64,000 nucleotides of DNA from Platerodrilus igneus (lineage: Eukaryota; Arthropoda; Insecta; Coleoptera; Lycidae). The notes beneath the pieces were generated by a model. That model was not told the origin of the DNA and ran no database searches. It was given only the letters and a program-made list of their open reading frames with translations. Both the position numbers and the translations under genes were made by a program. The stretch covers positions 5,394,001-5,458,000 of the forward strand of contig JARFIW010001082.1 of NCBI GenBank assembly GCA_036346225.1, in the 5' to 3' direction. Below, piece by piece: positions 11,111 to 23,235 of the stretch (the stretch's first letter is position 1; each line of letters begins with the position of its first letter).

Positions 11111-12409
11111 GATTATGTAGAAACAATGTAGAAAACAATGACCACACCTTAATCGGTCCGATATCAGTATTTATAATAATAAAAGTAAAAATAGCCTGAC
11201 TAGATAGTTTATTCATGGAAAGTTGAGTGGGGTTTGTTAATAACAATTATTTATAGGTACAGTACGTATGACAGTTTTATTTACAATTTTAAAGTACAGT
11301 TAATGCTTAACTCAAAGAAATAGGTTACCATAATTATGTAACCCTTTCACTAATAATTCGTAATTTACAATTTACGGCAAGAGCTTTATACACATTTAGA
11401 AACGTTTCCAGATATGCACCAGCTTTACAATCTCTAATTGAAATTTAAAGTAATAATGTAGAAAAGAAATATTTATAGTAAACTCTGTTTTCTATAGTTA
11501 TTAAGATCTAACATATTATAATCTTAAATTCAGGGGCGTATAGCGGAAGAATTGAACTATGTTAACATGAACAAACTCTAAAAGTATCAGTAACGGAGTT
11601 CGGGCTCCTAGCAGCAATATACAGTAGTGTATTTAACGATTTGAGTAGTACATGGTACATATAAACGTACTAAAAAGAGATATTCTAGAAGGATCTCACC
11701 AAAAGTGATGTAGAACAGATGCAGCACCACCAATTCGAATCGCTCTGCGGACAGTCGAATTGTGACCAATCATCAGCCGTTAGTACGGTAACAAATCCGC
11801 ACAAACAGTAACCAGTACTCCAGTAAAGCGGGAGAGTAGAAACCAAAAGGTATACCTCAGGTAGGTAGAAACAGTACGAGTATAAAGTGAATTATCCACT
11901 TGCTGTATACCGGAAACCCATCCATAAGCGAGCTAAAAATCAGGCACTAACTTTTGAAACTATACAACTAAATGGCAGTTACTTACCAATTAACCAAAAG
12001 GAAGAAATTCGAATAGGAATTGGTAATTGCTCCCTTAAATTTCAAACGCAAGACGAAATATAAAGTAAAACCTAACAACGGTATCAAAATTATTTTCTTA
12101 TGACAATTCTCAAATATTCAGCACCGCTAATTAGATATAACAAATTTAGTATTTATGCATTTACAGAGTAACATGGGTTGTCTAATTACAATGCATTCTG
12201 TAGTTAGGATAAGCGAGAAAAGTAGCGATAATGTGATATTTTATTTGGGAATACATAAAAGTCATAACAGTATAAACTGAACGTAACATGTCGACAATTC
12301 GGTTGCGTGTTGCAGTTGTAGCAATAGTTATGAGTTCAATACTTGCCTTATCCCCCCCCCCCCAATTGAAAAATAAATTAGGTAATCAACAAGAGTCTCA
12401 TTGGTCCTT
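11111..12409. other. Intron 1, no recognised feature except a C tract
   Basis: No coding similarity seen. A run of about 12 C residues lies at 12353-12364. Confidence 0.5.
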
Positions 12410-13190
12410 ACATCTTGCGCCTAGTTTACATATTCAAAGCTTTCGACAGGAGGGTTTGTTATAATTTGTTAGTGGAGAAGTTGTATGCCATAGAAATACA
12501 AAGAATGTATCTGCAATGAATTTTATTCTGTTCATCTGACAAATTTCAATACGTACACATTTGGGGCATCAAATCAAAATTGATTATCATGACCTCAGTA
12601 GTGCCTTGGGGATCACATGTTGACCCAATATTATTTTTATTGTTTATAAATGATGTTGTTTCTGTGTTTACATCTATTCAGTGTTTACTCTTTGCTGACG
12701 ACCTAAAGTTCGTGTAGATTGCTTATGCACTCAGTGTAATCTACAGTATAGTTGCTACGTAGCTTACTAGGGCTTAATATTGTAAAGTTTAAAGTGATTA
12801 GATTTTTACTACTTAAATCTTTAAAACTGTTAGGATTTTTCAAATGAAACCGTAGAAATCTGAATGATGTATGTTCTTTGAAGTTGCTTTATAGTTCACT
12901 AGTTTTAAGTATTCTAGAATATAATTCTTTCACTTGGTCACCTTACTACAAATGTCACATAGACGGGTTAGAGCGCATACAAGATAAATTTGTTAAATAT
13001 CTCTTTGGACACCTAAGTTCTTGTTTGACAACTTTAACCATATGGCCAGGAGAATATTGGTAGGGATGCTCAGTTTAGAGCAGAGGCACAGGAACAATAT
13101 AGTCTTTTGTGTGTATAAGCTCCTGAACAATAGGATAGACTGTGAAGACGTGTTAGGTACTATAGGTCTAAGTGCAACCATCAAAAATAC
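12410..13190 (+). pseudogene. LINE reverse transcriptase fragment
   Basis: Plus-strand frames give the polymerase motifs in order: FKAFDR near 12440, a degenerate PWGSHVDPILFLLFINDV near 12610-12655, and the catalytic FADDLKFV near 12700. The thumb segment at 12886-13005 reads SLVLSILEYNSFTWSPYY followed by ERIQDKFVKYL. These are standard for Jockey/CR1-like LINE ORF2. Stops and frameshifts are numerous and the endonuclease is missing. Confidence 0.8.
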
Positions 13191-14562
13191 TTGGTTCTAA
13201 TGTGTTTACTATAAATAGACACAGAATTAATTATAGGTCAGCTAGCTGTCTGTCTAAACTATGTAAGAACTATAATATGTTTTTTTGTAAAAGTTGACAT
13301 TTTTGGCTGTAATTATACTGAGTTAGAAAGTTCTGAAATTATGCTATATCCTTAAGGTAAAATTGGGTATGCTTTTATTGTGTTTACTTTTCTTTTTTGT
13401 ATGTATCTGTAGATACATATTTACGTAAATAAACAATTAAAATATTCTAGTTTAAAAGTGTTTTCCGTAACTTTCTTATCCAAATAATTTAAACACTCTT
13501 TAAACTTATTTTATTTTACTTTGTGGTTCATATATGTACAATTTCTCTCGTAATTTTACTGTATCTTTAACGAGTAATTATATATGTACATTTCCAGCAG
13601 AGCATTCGCTTGTGTAATTGGTAGGTATTCTGTATTTGATGAATTACTGAAGAAGATATTTTTTTAGCTCGTTTATGATTGGGTTTACATTTTATGTGAA
13701 CCGATACGTTTATGTTTGCAGTTACTTTCGGTCCTGGTTTATATGCTTCCGCTACTACTTTGTTCCCGATCAACTATTATAATGCATGGCATCTGTGACT
13801 AGCAGATAGTTGGTTGGTTGCTGACATATGTGATTTGGCAAAGTTGCAGTGTTCTTGAAGTGTGCTGAGAATTAATCCCTATAGCCCAGATAAGTTTTTG
13901 CATGTAGGGCATATCTACTAATAAAAATATATTTAGTTTGTAGTTACCGCTCCGTGATCGAACGTTTAATCACATTTCTGTCGGTATTAGCTTGGTCTCA
14001 TATGTGAGTGGGTCATTTTTTAGTATGTACATGGAGAAACATTTCTCGATTAGCCCCTGTCTTGCATTATGCTTGATACCGATAAATATACTCATGTTCA
14101 ATCTAAGAACAAGTGTATGGTCATTATATTCCCTTAACCTCCCCATTAAATGCATGTAGTTCAGATTGTACTTACTTATTATATAGCTTCCTCTTTCGGT
14201 TCCCTTTTCTTTGTTTTTCTAGGTGTAAGCGTACACAAAGTAAGTTGTACCGTGATTTTCTTTCTTTGTTGGTATTACATTCTTCTCATAACCCTTTTGT
14301 AGTGGATCCCAGATTCGGTACCATCACTTTGCTTTTGGACAGCTACATCTGTACTACTTATACGGCCATATCCCTGGCATCCTTTCTGAGTATTCTAGTT
14401 CCTCATGGTCTTGCCTCAATGAATAGTTTACTACCCACCCCACTCTCTGCAAGCAGCTAAGCAGTATAACTGGACACATTTCTCTTCTATCCACCATTCT
14501 GCCACTCAAATTCTATTTTAGTTCTTGTTCATCCTTTTGTTGTGGGTGGTGCTTTCGGGGCA
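13191..14562. other. Intron 1, no recognised feature
   Basis: AT-rich. The open stretch at 14113-14460 (+) has no recognisable domain, an odd Ser/Leu-rich composition and no supporting context, so I do not call it a gene. Confidence 0.5.
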
Positions 14563-14662
14563 GTCGCCGCAAATAGGCTAGTTGCATCTTGTTCTGAATT
14601 TGAACCTATAATCTTCCAATTTGTATTTGACGTGCTAACCAATTGAGCTACTGGGGCAGATA
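14563..14662 (-). mobile_element. tRNA-derived SINE head or tRNA pseudogene (second type)
   Basis: Minus strand: GCCCCAGTAGCTCAATTGG has a perfect-looking A box (TAGCTCAATTGG), followed by TTAGCACG and, about 40 bp on, a B box GGTTCAAATTC. The sequence after the B box does not pair with the 5' GCCCCAG, so the acceptor stem is absent and it cannot be a functional tRNA. It differs from the SINE at 5991/9467/9783. Confidence 0.6.
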
Positions 14663-15503
14663 AGTCAATTAGGAAGATGGGTAAAGTTAAATTGCATTTG
14701 GCTTTTTTGCCAATTATATCTGACTGTCAAGTTTTTGGGGTAGTTCAAATATAGACAGGAAGCGACACTCACACTCACAGCTAAGACCAACTATTAAATA
14801 CAAATTAATGTAGATTCTCAAAATAAATTGATTTTTTATGCAACTATCTTTATGTTATTGGTGACTGGTTCTGAAAAGAACCATTAGTGTGGAGATGTTT
14901 TGACCGAATCACATCAGTTATCTACAGGTCTTTAATAGATTTCTGCCCATGCTTCGTCATATATATTGTTTTTAATCTATGACTTTCGATAACAATCAGT
15001 TGTCTAGTCCGTATCATTTGTTTATAAGATGGTTTTTTAGGGTTATAATTTACCAGTGTGCTGTGGAGGTTACTATCCTACATATTTAGGAGAATATTCT
15101 TAGGTGTTCAAAGTAACATTAGTAAATTGCACTTCACCTGATGCGATAGAGAGAATAAAGGGTTTCTGATCAATGTGTTTATTTTAAACTAATTTTTAGC
15201 ACTAAATGATTGAAATACATATAATTTCTTTTTAAATCATTATATGGTTTTTATTATATGTTTAATGTAAATAAGTGATTGCTCAGTCTCTTTGAATTAA
15301 ATAATGGATTAGTTGAACAGGTAATTAATTTTGGAGCTTAATTAATAAGCACTTGTATTACCAATTCATTTATTTTACTAGCCTTAATTGACGCCTATCA
15401 AAGAGTTTTTTAAATATGTAATGTAGATGTTCCAGAATATATTGGATTCAGAAAAATACTGAGTAATATAAATATAGTTTTATTAATTGCTTGTTCATTT
15501 TAG
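14663..15503. other. End of intron 1, no recognised feature
   Basis: AT-rich, ending in a TTCATTTTAG acceptor at 15503. Confidence 0.6.
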
Positions 15504-15732
15504 GCAATTTGTCCTAATGGATTTCGAATTGGTATGAAGCTGGAAGCAGTAGATCGTGAAAATACATCATTAGTATGTGTAGCAACAGTTATTAATATGA
15601 TGGATAATAGACTTTTAATACATTTCGATAGTTGGGATGATATTTATGACTATTGGACTGATCCTACATCACCTTATATTCACCCAGTTGGGTGGGCTGA
15701 TAAAAATGGGCATAGCTTAACACCGCCTAATG
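15504..15732 (+). CDS. l(3)mbt: l(3)mbt exon: core of MBT repeat 2
   Basis: Acceptor TTCATTTTAG|GCA and donor AATG|gtaaga; phase 0 in, phase 1 out. The 76 residues complete the second MBT repeat: GFRIGMKLEAVDRENTSLV, then FDSWDDIYDYW, then HPVGWADKNGHSLTPPN. In human L3MBTL1 the second repeat is the one that binds lower methyl-lysine, through a buried Asp and an aromatic cage. Here the Asp of EAVD and the aromatic F..W...Y..W block are all present, so methyl-lysine binding by this repeat is likely retained. Confidence 0.95.
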
Positions 15733-16308
15733 GTAAGAAGTATTCGCTATTGTTATGAATTTCCTATTTACAAAAAAATGATCCTTCTCAAAGACAAGCT
15801 ATCTAGTTCTTAGTTGGGCACATACAATAATAGTTGTGACAAGAACAATATAAATAGTAAAAATAAAAATTAAAATCATTTAAATAATAATACATACATA
15901 ATGCACATCTAACAAATTAAGAATTAAACAAATAATCTTTTGTATCGAATTGACAATACAAAAATAATTTCGTATCTTTAATTCGATATGGTATACTGTT
16001 TTTGGGGTTTGAGGTTTCATTCCATAATTAAATATTTCAACCTGTTAAAACTTATGCTATTTCCTTTAAATTCCTGCAAAACCAACTCAATTGGGGTAAA
16101 ATTAAGTGATTAAGGATGTCTGTTAATTGTTCTTCATGTACTGACTATACATTTGAAAAATTCATGGTCACGACTGAAACTACACTTAAAATTATACTTC
16201 ATAATTTATTCTGAATGAGCCAATTTGTTAATATACTCAGAATTGATAACAAGCTCTAATTATATTCTTCTTAATTCGTATTTTCATCAAATTTACTTTC
16301 TTGTCGGG
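15733..16308. other. Start of intron 2, no recognised feature
   Basis: AT-rich sequence after the gtaaga donor, without coding similarity. Intron 2 runs 15733-22603. Confidence 0.6.
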
Positions 16309-16500
16309 TGGGTGGTTGAGTGCATGCATGCGTGCGTGCGTGCATGCATGCGTGCGTGCATGCATGCATGCGTGCGTGCATGGGTGGGTGGGTGCATGCA
16401 TGCGTATGTGTGTGGGTGTGTGCTTACGTCTGTGGGTGCATGGGCATGCATGTGCCTGCATACGTGCCCCTGCACACGTGCGCATGTGTGTGTGTGTGTT
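16309..16500. repeat. Compound GTGC/ATGC tetranucleotide microsatellite, left of the R1 LINE
   Basis: About 190 bp of TGCG, TGCA, TGGG and TGTG units. All three frames on both strands stay open simply because of the repeat. The same type of repeat, including GGGTGGGTGGGTGC, resumes at 18929 beyond the LINE. Confidence 0.9.
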
Positions 16501-16807
16501 TTTTTAAATATAAGTATGTTTATTTCAGCATGCACCATTACATTGTAGTATTACAGTGTAGTAGTACAGCTATTTGTTTTAAAAGTAATTGCCATTTATA
16601 CTATATAATTAAACAAATAATTTCAAAAAAGTGAATTACCCAATAATTTAAGTGCTGGTGATTTTATTAGTGCTATAAAATACAAACTTTCTTCTGAACT
16701 AGTGTAATGAATCTAAATTAAAAAAATATTATGACATTTGACAAATGTCAAATAATCTACAATACTAAAAACTATTTTATAAAGAAACTATTAGTGCTCG
16801 TTGTGCG
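16501..16807 (+). other. Probable 5' untranslated region of the R1-clade LINE
   Basis: Unique-looking AT-rich sequence between the microsatellite and the first ORF1 codon. The LINE start point cannot be fixed. Confidence 0.4.
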
Positions 16808-17822
16808 ATGGAAGAAGATGTAGGTGAACAATTTAATAGTGCTTTACAAACTTTATTACAGGTTATTGAAAAGAGCGGCAATCTAAGAAATGACCTAAAA
16901 AATGACATTCAAAAATTGCTAAGTGTTTTAAGAAACCTTTATAATAATACTAGAAGTACCTTAAACAAAAATATAAAGACATTTAAGGAACTAGAGCAAT
17001 AAAATATAAGAGTAAAAACTCTAATTACACCACCAAAACAACCAAGAAGACTTTTTCGGAAGTGCTTATTGACGACAATAACACCATCTCAAATAATAAT
17101 CAGAAACATATAATCTTTGCACAATCAAATATCAGTCAATCTACTGATACAATGAAGACTATTATACATTCAAAAATTATCCCAGTTGACCTAAAAGTAG
17201 GCATAAAATCGTACAAAGAGCTCAGAAATGGGAAAATCCTTATCGAATCATCAAATAAAATAGAAATTGAGAAAATGTAGATAGAAGTAAACAAAACTTT
17301 TAATAACGAACTTGAAGCCTTTACACCCAAGCAGTTGAAACCCAGAATAATTGTTTATAATTTTCCTGAAGACGTGAACTTAGAAAATGCCACTGAAATT
17401 ATAATCTCACAAAATCCTGATTTAGCACTTACAAATAAAGAAATATGTAGAAAATTTATTTTTACAAATAAAAAGAAAATGAAAAATTTAATACTAGAAG
17501 TAAGTTGGAATACAAGAAACGTATTGTTGAAGAACAAAATTAAAATCTGTAATTGTGCAGACTATCTTGTAATAAATAAATGTTTTAACTGCAGTTAATT
17601 TAACCATCAAGCAAAGGATTGTCTTTAATTTGCCCAAACTGTGCAGGAAACCATAAACTAAATGATTGCAAGGCTTCAAACGAGGAAAGAAAGTGTATAA
17701 ACTGTATCAACTACAATAAATTCAATAAGCAAACCGTAAATGATAAACATTCATCTCTTGATAAAAATTGTCCATGTTATCAATTAGCTTTAAAACGATA
17801 TAAACAACAAATTGAATTTTGA
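16808..17822 (+). pseudogene. R1-clade LINE ORF1 (gag-like, CCHC zinc knuckles)
   Basis: Starts MEEDVGEQFNSALQTLLQ, a predicted coiled-coil-like region. After a stop at 17000 and a frame change it runs through PRIIVYNFPEDVN (an RRM-like gag segment) to three cysteine/histidine knuckles near 17580-17780: CFNCSxFNHQAKDC, CPNCAGNHKLNDC and CINCxNYNKF...CPC. Three knuckles are typical of R1/I-group ORF1 proteins, which coat the LINE RNA. It ends with TGA at 17820-17822, overlapping the ORF2 ATG as TGATG. Several internal stops make it a pseudogene. Confidence 0.85.
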
Positions 17823-18928
17823 TGGCTTTAAGATATAACACTAATATTAATTGTATGCAAATAAATGCTATGCACTCCCGAAGTGCAACCAATACACTAA
17901 ATCAATTAATAAGAGAACACAATATGGACATTGTCTTTATACAAGAGCCATATGTTTTTAAAAACAAACTTCATGGCATTGAAAATAAATATGATATTTA
18001 CAGTTTAGGCAATGATATAAAAAGAGCAGCAATTATTATCAATAACAAGACATGTGATACAATCCTTATTCAACATCTATCCAATGAAGATTGTATAGCT
18101 ACTCAAATAAAATTTAAACAATTAGAAATATATGCAATCAGTTTATACTTCGATATTACTAGAAGTATTGAATTTGACTTAAATAAACTGGACAAAATTT
18201 TAACATTTGTAGGAAATAGAGCTTGTATTATTTGTGCAAACACCAACTTCCGCTCTACGACATGGCATGACACCATTACCAATAGAAGAGGCAAACGAAT
18301 GGAAGAATTTTTATCTGCAAATAATCTAATTGTTATCAATGATGATCAAAGCCCACCTACATTTAATAACAGAAGAGGACAAAGTTACATTGATCTTACA
18401 ATTTCCAATTCAAAACTAATTTCTAAAATTAAAAACTGGCAATGCGGACAAGAAGAATGTGCCTCTGACCATAATCTAATAAAATTTACGATGGAACAAA
18501 ATAACAGAAAAACACAAAGTACTCTCTTACCTAGATTTAAATATTTAGTTGATACAAGTAGAAAGGATCTATTTATACACAGACTAATAAACCACCTAAA
18601 AACTAAATATAAATGTAAGTTGGAATATCCTTCTATCGATGATGAACTAACTTAAATAATAACAGATTTTTAATCAATTTTAATACAAACATGTAAAACT
18701 TCATTTAGAACAACAAAAAATTATAAATTCACTACAAAAGGTAAATCAGTTCCATGGCGGAACTTAGACCTTTCTCTATTAAGAAAAAAATGTAATGCAC
18801 TTTGCAGGAGATTTCAACGCACAAGAAATAATACAGCGTTAACAGAAGAAAGAAAACAACTTTACTTACATGAAAAAGCTTTATATACCAGAAAACTAGA
18901 GATTGATAAATTCGAATCGTGGGTAAAA
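17822..18928 (+). pseudogene. R1-clade LINE ORF2: endonuclease and start of reverse transcriptase
   Basis: ORF2 starts at ATG 17822 and is open to 18655. It is an apurinic-type endonuclease: INAMHSRSATNTLNQL, the catalytic Glu in FIQEPYV, an NFRSTTW block, RRGQSYIDLTIS and the closing SDHNLI. The usual D of the GDFNA motif is Ala here (CANTNF), so nicking activity is probably lost. After a stop, the region before the polymerase is still visible to about 18928 (a VPWRNLDLSLLRKK segment and an ESWVK end). The sequence then breaks directly into GTG-rich microsatellite; the polymerase core, C terminus and 3' UTR are missing. Confidence 0.85.
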
Positions 18929-19056
18929 GTGGGGAGGGTGTGTGCATGGATTCATGGGTGGGTGGGTGCTTGCATGTGTGCATGTGCATGCGTGTGGTTT
19001 GTGTGTGTGTGATGTGTGTATGTGGATGTGAGTGGGTGGATGGGTGCATGTGCACG
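18929..19056. repeat. Compound GTG-rich microsatellite, right of the R1 LINE
   Basis: About 125 bp of GTGGGTGC, GTGTGC and GTGTGT-type units, abutting the truncated LINE and matching in type the tract at 16309-16500. Confidence 0.9.
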
Positions 19057-21737
19057 TAATTACTGACCTACATTCGGTTCATGCATAAGTATGTATCCTG
19101 AAACATTTAAAACTGAATGAATACCTTTTTGTGGTTGGTTAATACTAACCAACTGGCATCTTTTATAGTTTTTATTTTTAATACTATTTATTCATTTGCA
19201 ATTTTAAATGCAGTAAACTGCATTTTCTCAGCGGTGATATCTGCGTTAGAGTAATGAATCAGTTGCACCGTCCAAATTAGAGTAAACAGTATTGCTCATA
19301 TCAAAGTACTTTACAATACATCAACGAAGAAAAATACCAAATCCTATTCAAATTGAGATATTTACATAATAACTAGAAGTTGTAACATTCCTCTGAAATG
19401 TTTATAATCGTATTTCAGTTTAATAGTTTCTGTATTGGCAAAACCCCACCAATACAGTTAGGGTTATTTCCTTTAAGAAATACAGTTTTTAGGTTACATG
19501 CATTCTTGATCTAAGGAAGTATTATTTTTGTATATTACATTGTTCATGCTTAAAGATTGTCGAATTCGTCATAGTGGTTTTAGGTTAAAAATGATATCGC
19601 CATGACTTTGTATTTTAAAGGAGTGCAGTTTTATGATTCATTTGTTTTGATTAATAATGTATAACGCTGACGCCTATGACATCATTGTCTAGGAACAAAG
19701 AAGATTCATAGACTAAATTAATGTTGATTCAGAAAATATTAAAACGCCTTTCTCTGGTGCAAGTTTAGGTTTTAGTAATAACTTTTACATTTATTAAATA
19801 TTGAAAAACAACAATAGTAGTTTTTAACTAGATGAGGGAGGTTTATTCTATAATTATTATTAATACACGATGTACACTTAAATATCGATATAATATGTAT
19901 TTGTATCTCAATCTCAGGGCTTTAATATAAATCAAAGCTACACAATAAACTACGTATATTAAGGATTAACAATCAGACAATGTATAAACCAACGAAGAAG
20001 GTAACTACCGTTTCTCTACATGGCATATCATATACTATCTATTAGAAGGTTATGAGTGTGTTCAACAAACCTAATTATTGGCGTGCGTTAAAAGGATCAT
20101 ATTACAAGTTTCAATTTGCAGTCTTCATTTTTTCTCCGAATTTGCCGAAGATAATCTTGAATGATTTTATGGAAGGAAAGCTTTTTGGCTGAGCAGTTTG
20201 TCATTACCCTTGAACAACATAAATTGCAGACTTGATTGGGTGCAGTTAACCTTAAAGAATAAAGTATTGAATTGATTAATGTGATTATCAATGAAGTTTG
20301 AAAGAATACCCTACAGGTCAGCAACTTTTAATTTTAGAAACAATTGATTCCCATAGATAACTTCATGTTGGAATAAGGCATGTCAAGGTTAGAACGAATT
20401 GAGTCCAGAATATCATCGATTTTAGTTGTTTCCAAGGTATCTACAGTCGAAAATCACCCCAGGTATTTATGATCAAACTTCTGAAACTATATCCTACAAT
20501 AACTGAAAATGAATGAACATTTTTTAATTTTAACTGTATGAACGTATAAACTTTCGTTCAGTACATTCTTGTTGCTTAAGAATTTAGAAAGTAATTTTGC
20601 CTGTCGAAAACGTTTCTTAGTAAGCTAAGTAATTTTTGATATATTCCATTTTTTAAGTTAAGAATGTTTATATGTGCTTGTAATGAAAACATAATTGTGT
20701 AATAGTTCAAACTTTCATGTAAAAAAAATATATTGCAATTACCCAGTGGCACAATTAATTTTCAGGTAATTTAACATTTGATTTTAGAGAGCATTTTTTC
20801 GGCTAGCAGTTTTTAAGTAGGTATATTAGTATCCTTATTGTTAACGTTTATATTAGATTGGTTTTAGCATTCTCGTGTGAATTTTTTGACCAGAAACTTT
20901 CCTGATTTTAGGTTTTGGCATCCTATTATTATTTCTTCTGGGGGCTTTTCCGTAGGAATCTCAGTATTTCCAGATTAGATTACGTCCAAAATACTTCCCA
21001 CGCGTTATCCATTCCGGTACCCTCATTAAACACTTACACCACCCTTCCCACTGAGTTAGCCGGCAACTATTCTTGTTAGTACAGTCACGGTTTTCTGTGC
21101 TTTATCGAGACATTGAATTTTTAGCGAAATACTTTACCAAGTTTTCTCTATGAACTACCGGGGCCAAAACTGTATGTAGTTTAATATTATGCGTAGTATC
21201 GAGCTCTTGGATGCTTATTACTATATTTAGCTGCAACAACATCTAAATATTTCTTGAAACAAAAAAAATGCACCATCCATATTGAACACAATATCATTGT
21301 AAATTTGTTTTTCACATGCTAGTATTGTATTTGGGTTTTATTAACAGATCTTGTAACACATTGACATATTGCTGAAGATTGCTCCTAATCAGTTTTAGAG
21401 GCTTCTTTTATTCATTTTGTGTGCACTCGTTTCAGTTCTTGACATTTATTAATTGATTTGTGCTAATCATGTTATAAATATATTTTTGTATTCGTAGTTT
21501 TATGTTTATATACTTGTGTGGCCATGTAATATCAAAAATGAATAAAATTTATAAATTTAATCTCTGTGCTCCACCAAATTCTATAGATTCGAGCCACGAA
21601 TGATTTTCTATATTAAGAGAGCACAAAAAGTATACAAAAAAATTAATATTTAATTATCTTGGTGCGCAGCGTTGAGTTAGTTACTAATGTTTGCCTCTTT
21701 ATCGGATATGCAATAATTATACTAAGATTCAAAATAG
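19057..21737. other. Intron 2, no recognised feature
   Basis: About 2.7 kb of AT-rich sequence with short chance ORFs only. Confidence 0.5.
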
Positions 21738-21880
21738 GCGAGCATTTTTCATAAAAATATGCACTGTTCCGGATGAGAGGTAAAATTGAGGTCCAGAGTG
21801 AGTGAGCGAGCGAGCATGCGTGCGTGCACATGTGTGTGTGCGTGCGTGCACATGTGTGTGTGCGTGCGTGCGTGAACCAC
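21738..21880 (+). mobile_element. SINE body fragment (copy 4) running into a GTGC microsatellite
   Basis: 21738-21800 matches the SINE body: GGCGAGCATTTTTCA, then GGATGAGAGGTAAAATTGAGGTCC. Where complete copies have a short GTGTGTGAGTGT, this one has expanded into about 75 bp of GAGTGAGC, GTGCGTGC and GTGTGTGT repeats. The tRNA-like head is absent. Confidence 0.7.
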
Positions 21881-22603
21881 TTGAATAAATATTTAATATG
21901 TTAATCACATGAAAAATGCATTGACTTTTTTTATATATATTATTTTTATTAATTGCTTTGGACAACCAAACTAAGCTAACTACTTTAAGTCATAATTATA
22001 AGTGAATCTTTTAAATGAAGAAATAAAAACCATTAAAATGGCATTGTAATTAGAGAAGGTAATTTGTTGTTTAACGATTTGTATCTTTTTTAATAGAAAA
22101 AGCATTTGTAGCCGAGGAATTTTAAAAGGATAAATTGCTAGCTACTCTGACAGCACGTTGAATTTTAAGGAACAGAATGGCACACGAAAAGGGCTATATT
22201 TGCATTCTTGAACCTGCATCATGGCCAAATTATATAAGGAGTCGAAGCATGAGAGATCGGATTACAGTGGGTCATTAATATTATTGAGTTATCGTTTGAA
22301 TTATAATGTTACATTGAGCATATTGAAAAAGTTTGTAGTACGTAATGGTCAACAGATATTGAAAAATATTTGTTTATTCTAAGCATACCAGGCAATGTAG
22401 TTATTTTAATATTGTATCTAAGAAACGAGACATTTATGTCACATGATGCGATGGCTGTAAATCATTTTAATTTGCATGCTGTAATAAATGAGATTTTGAA
22501 CGAACGCTGTTACCAAGTATCGACTTTGTATTATTACCTATTATAATTAACTTTAAACTAAGGTTTAATTCAAAGTTTAGTGATGTTTATTTAATACTTT
22601 TAG
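21881..22603. other. End of intron 2, no recognised feature
   Basis: AT-rich, ending in the acceptor ATACTTTTAG at 22603. Confidence 0.6.
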
Positions 22604-22915
22604 ATTATCCTAATCCAAAAGTGTTTACCTGGGAAAATTACCTAAAGGAGAATAAATTTGCAGCAGCACCAGCTAGAGCATTCAAACAAAGGCCTTCGTG
22701 TGGTTTCAAAAAGGGAATGCGATTAGAATGTGTTGATAAAAGAGTTCCTCGACTTATTAGAGTTGCCACTATATATGAGGTCAAGGACCATCAAATACGC
22801 ATTAGTTTCGATGGTTGGCCGGATAAATATTGCTATTGGATGGATAGTGACAGTAAAGATATACATCCCATGGGCTGGTGTCAAAAAACTGGACATCCTA
22901 TTGAACCTCCTTTAA
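22604..22915 (+). CDS. l(3)mbt: l(3)mbt exon: MBT repeat 3
   Basis: Acceptor TACTTTTAG|ATT, phase 1 at both ends, donor A|gtaaaa. A complete third MBT repeat: VFTWENYLKENKFAAAP, then GFKKGMRLECVDKRVP, then FDGWPDKYCYWMD, then HPMGWCQKTGHPIEPP. The split D codon (G|AT) and the in-frame joins on both sides fix the splice sites. Confidence 0.95.
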
Positions 22916-22964
22916 GTAAAATAATTTCCTTTGTTTTTAATATTTACTAGAGTGTTTGTTTTAG

Positions 22965-23184
22965 CACCTGCTGATGTATATGACTTGTTAGAATGCTCCA
23001 CAATAGGTTGTCGTGGTCAGGGTCATATTGATGGTGCAAAAAATTCTACACATGCTCAACTTTCTGATTGCCCTTATTCGGATGAAAATATAAATAGGGA
23101 ACGTGTGTTACCTGACCGTTTATTAAGTCCTGATAGGCGGGTTGCATCAGTTGTTCCTGTATCTAGAGAGCCTAAGGAGAAGAG
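22965..23184 (+). CDS. l(3)mbt: l(3)mbt exon: C2HC zinc finger
   Basis: Follows a 49-bp intron (22916-22964, gtaaaa...ttttag). The exon encodes LLECSTIGCRGQGHIDG and, further on, THAQLSDCPYS, giving the C-x4-C-x6-H-...-H-x5-C-P pattern of the MYT1-type C2HC finger that follows the MBT repeats in L(3)MBT proteins. The rest is a basic linker ending ...SREPKEK. The donor is AGAG|gtaaca at 23185 (phase 2). Reading through the donor would give a stop after KEKR, so splicing is needed to reach the SAM domain. Confidence 0.93.
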
Positions 23185-23235
23185 GTAACATAATTTAAAT
23201 CAACTGCATAAATATTTGAAACATTGTAATTGTAG

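Noticed and set aside
14113..14460. 115-codon plus-strand ORF in intron 1
   Set aside because: Ser/Leu-rich composition without domain, codon pattern or conserved motif; likely chance in pyrimidine-rich sequence.
14563..14662. Functional tRNA gene on the minus strand
   Set aside because: A and B boxes are good, but the acceptor stem does not pair and the 3' part is unlike a tRNA; a SINE head or pseudogene fits better.
16225..16634. Several overlapping ORFs rich in Cys, His, Met and Ala on both strands
   Set aside because: They are translations of the GTGC/ATGC microsatellite, which lacks stops in any frame; not genes. The same applies to 18732-19055 and 21643-21965.
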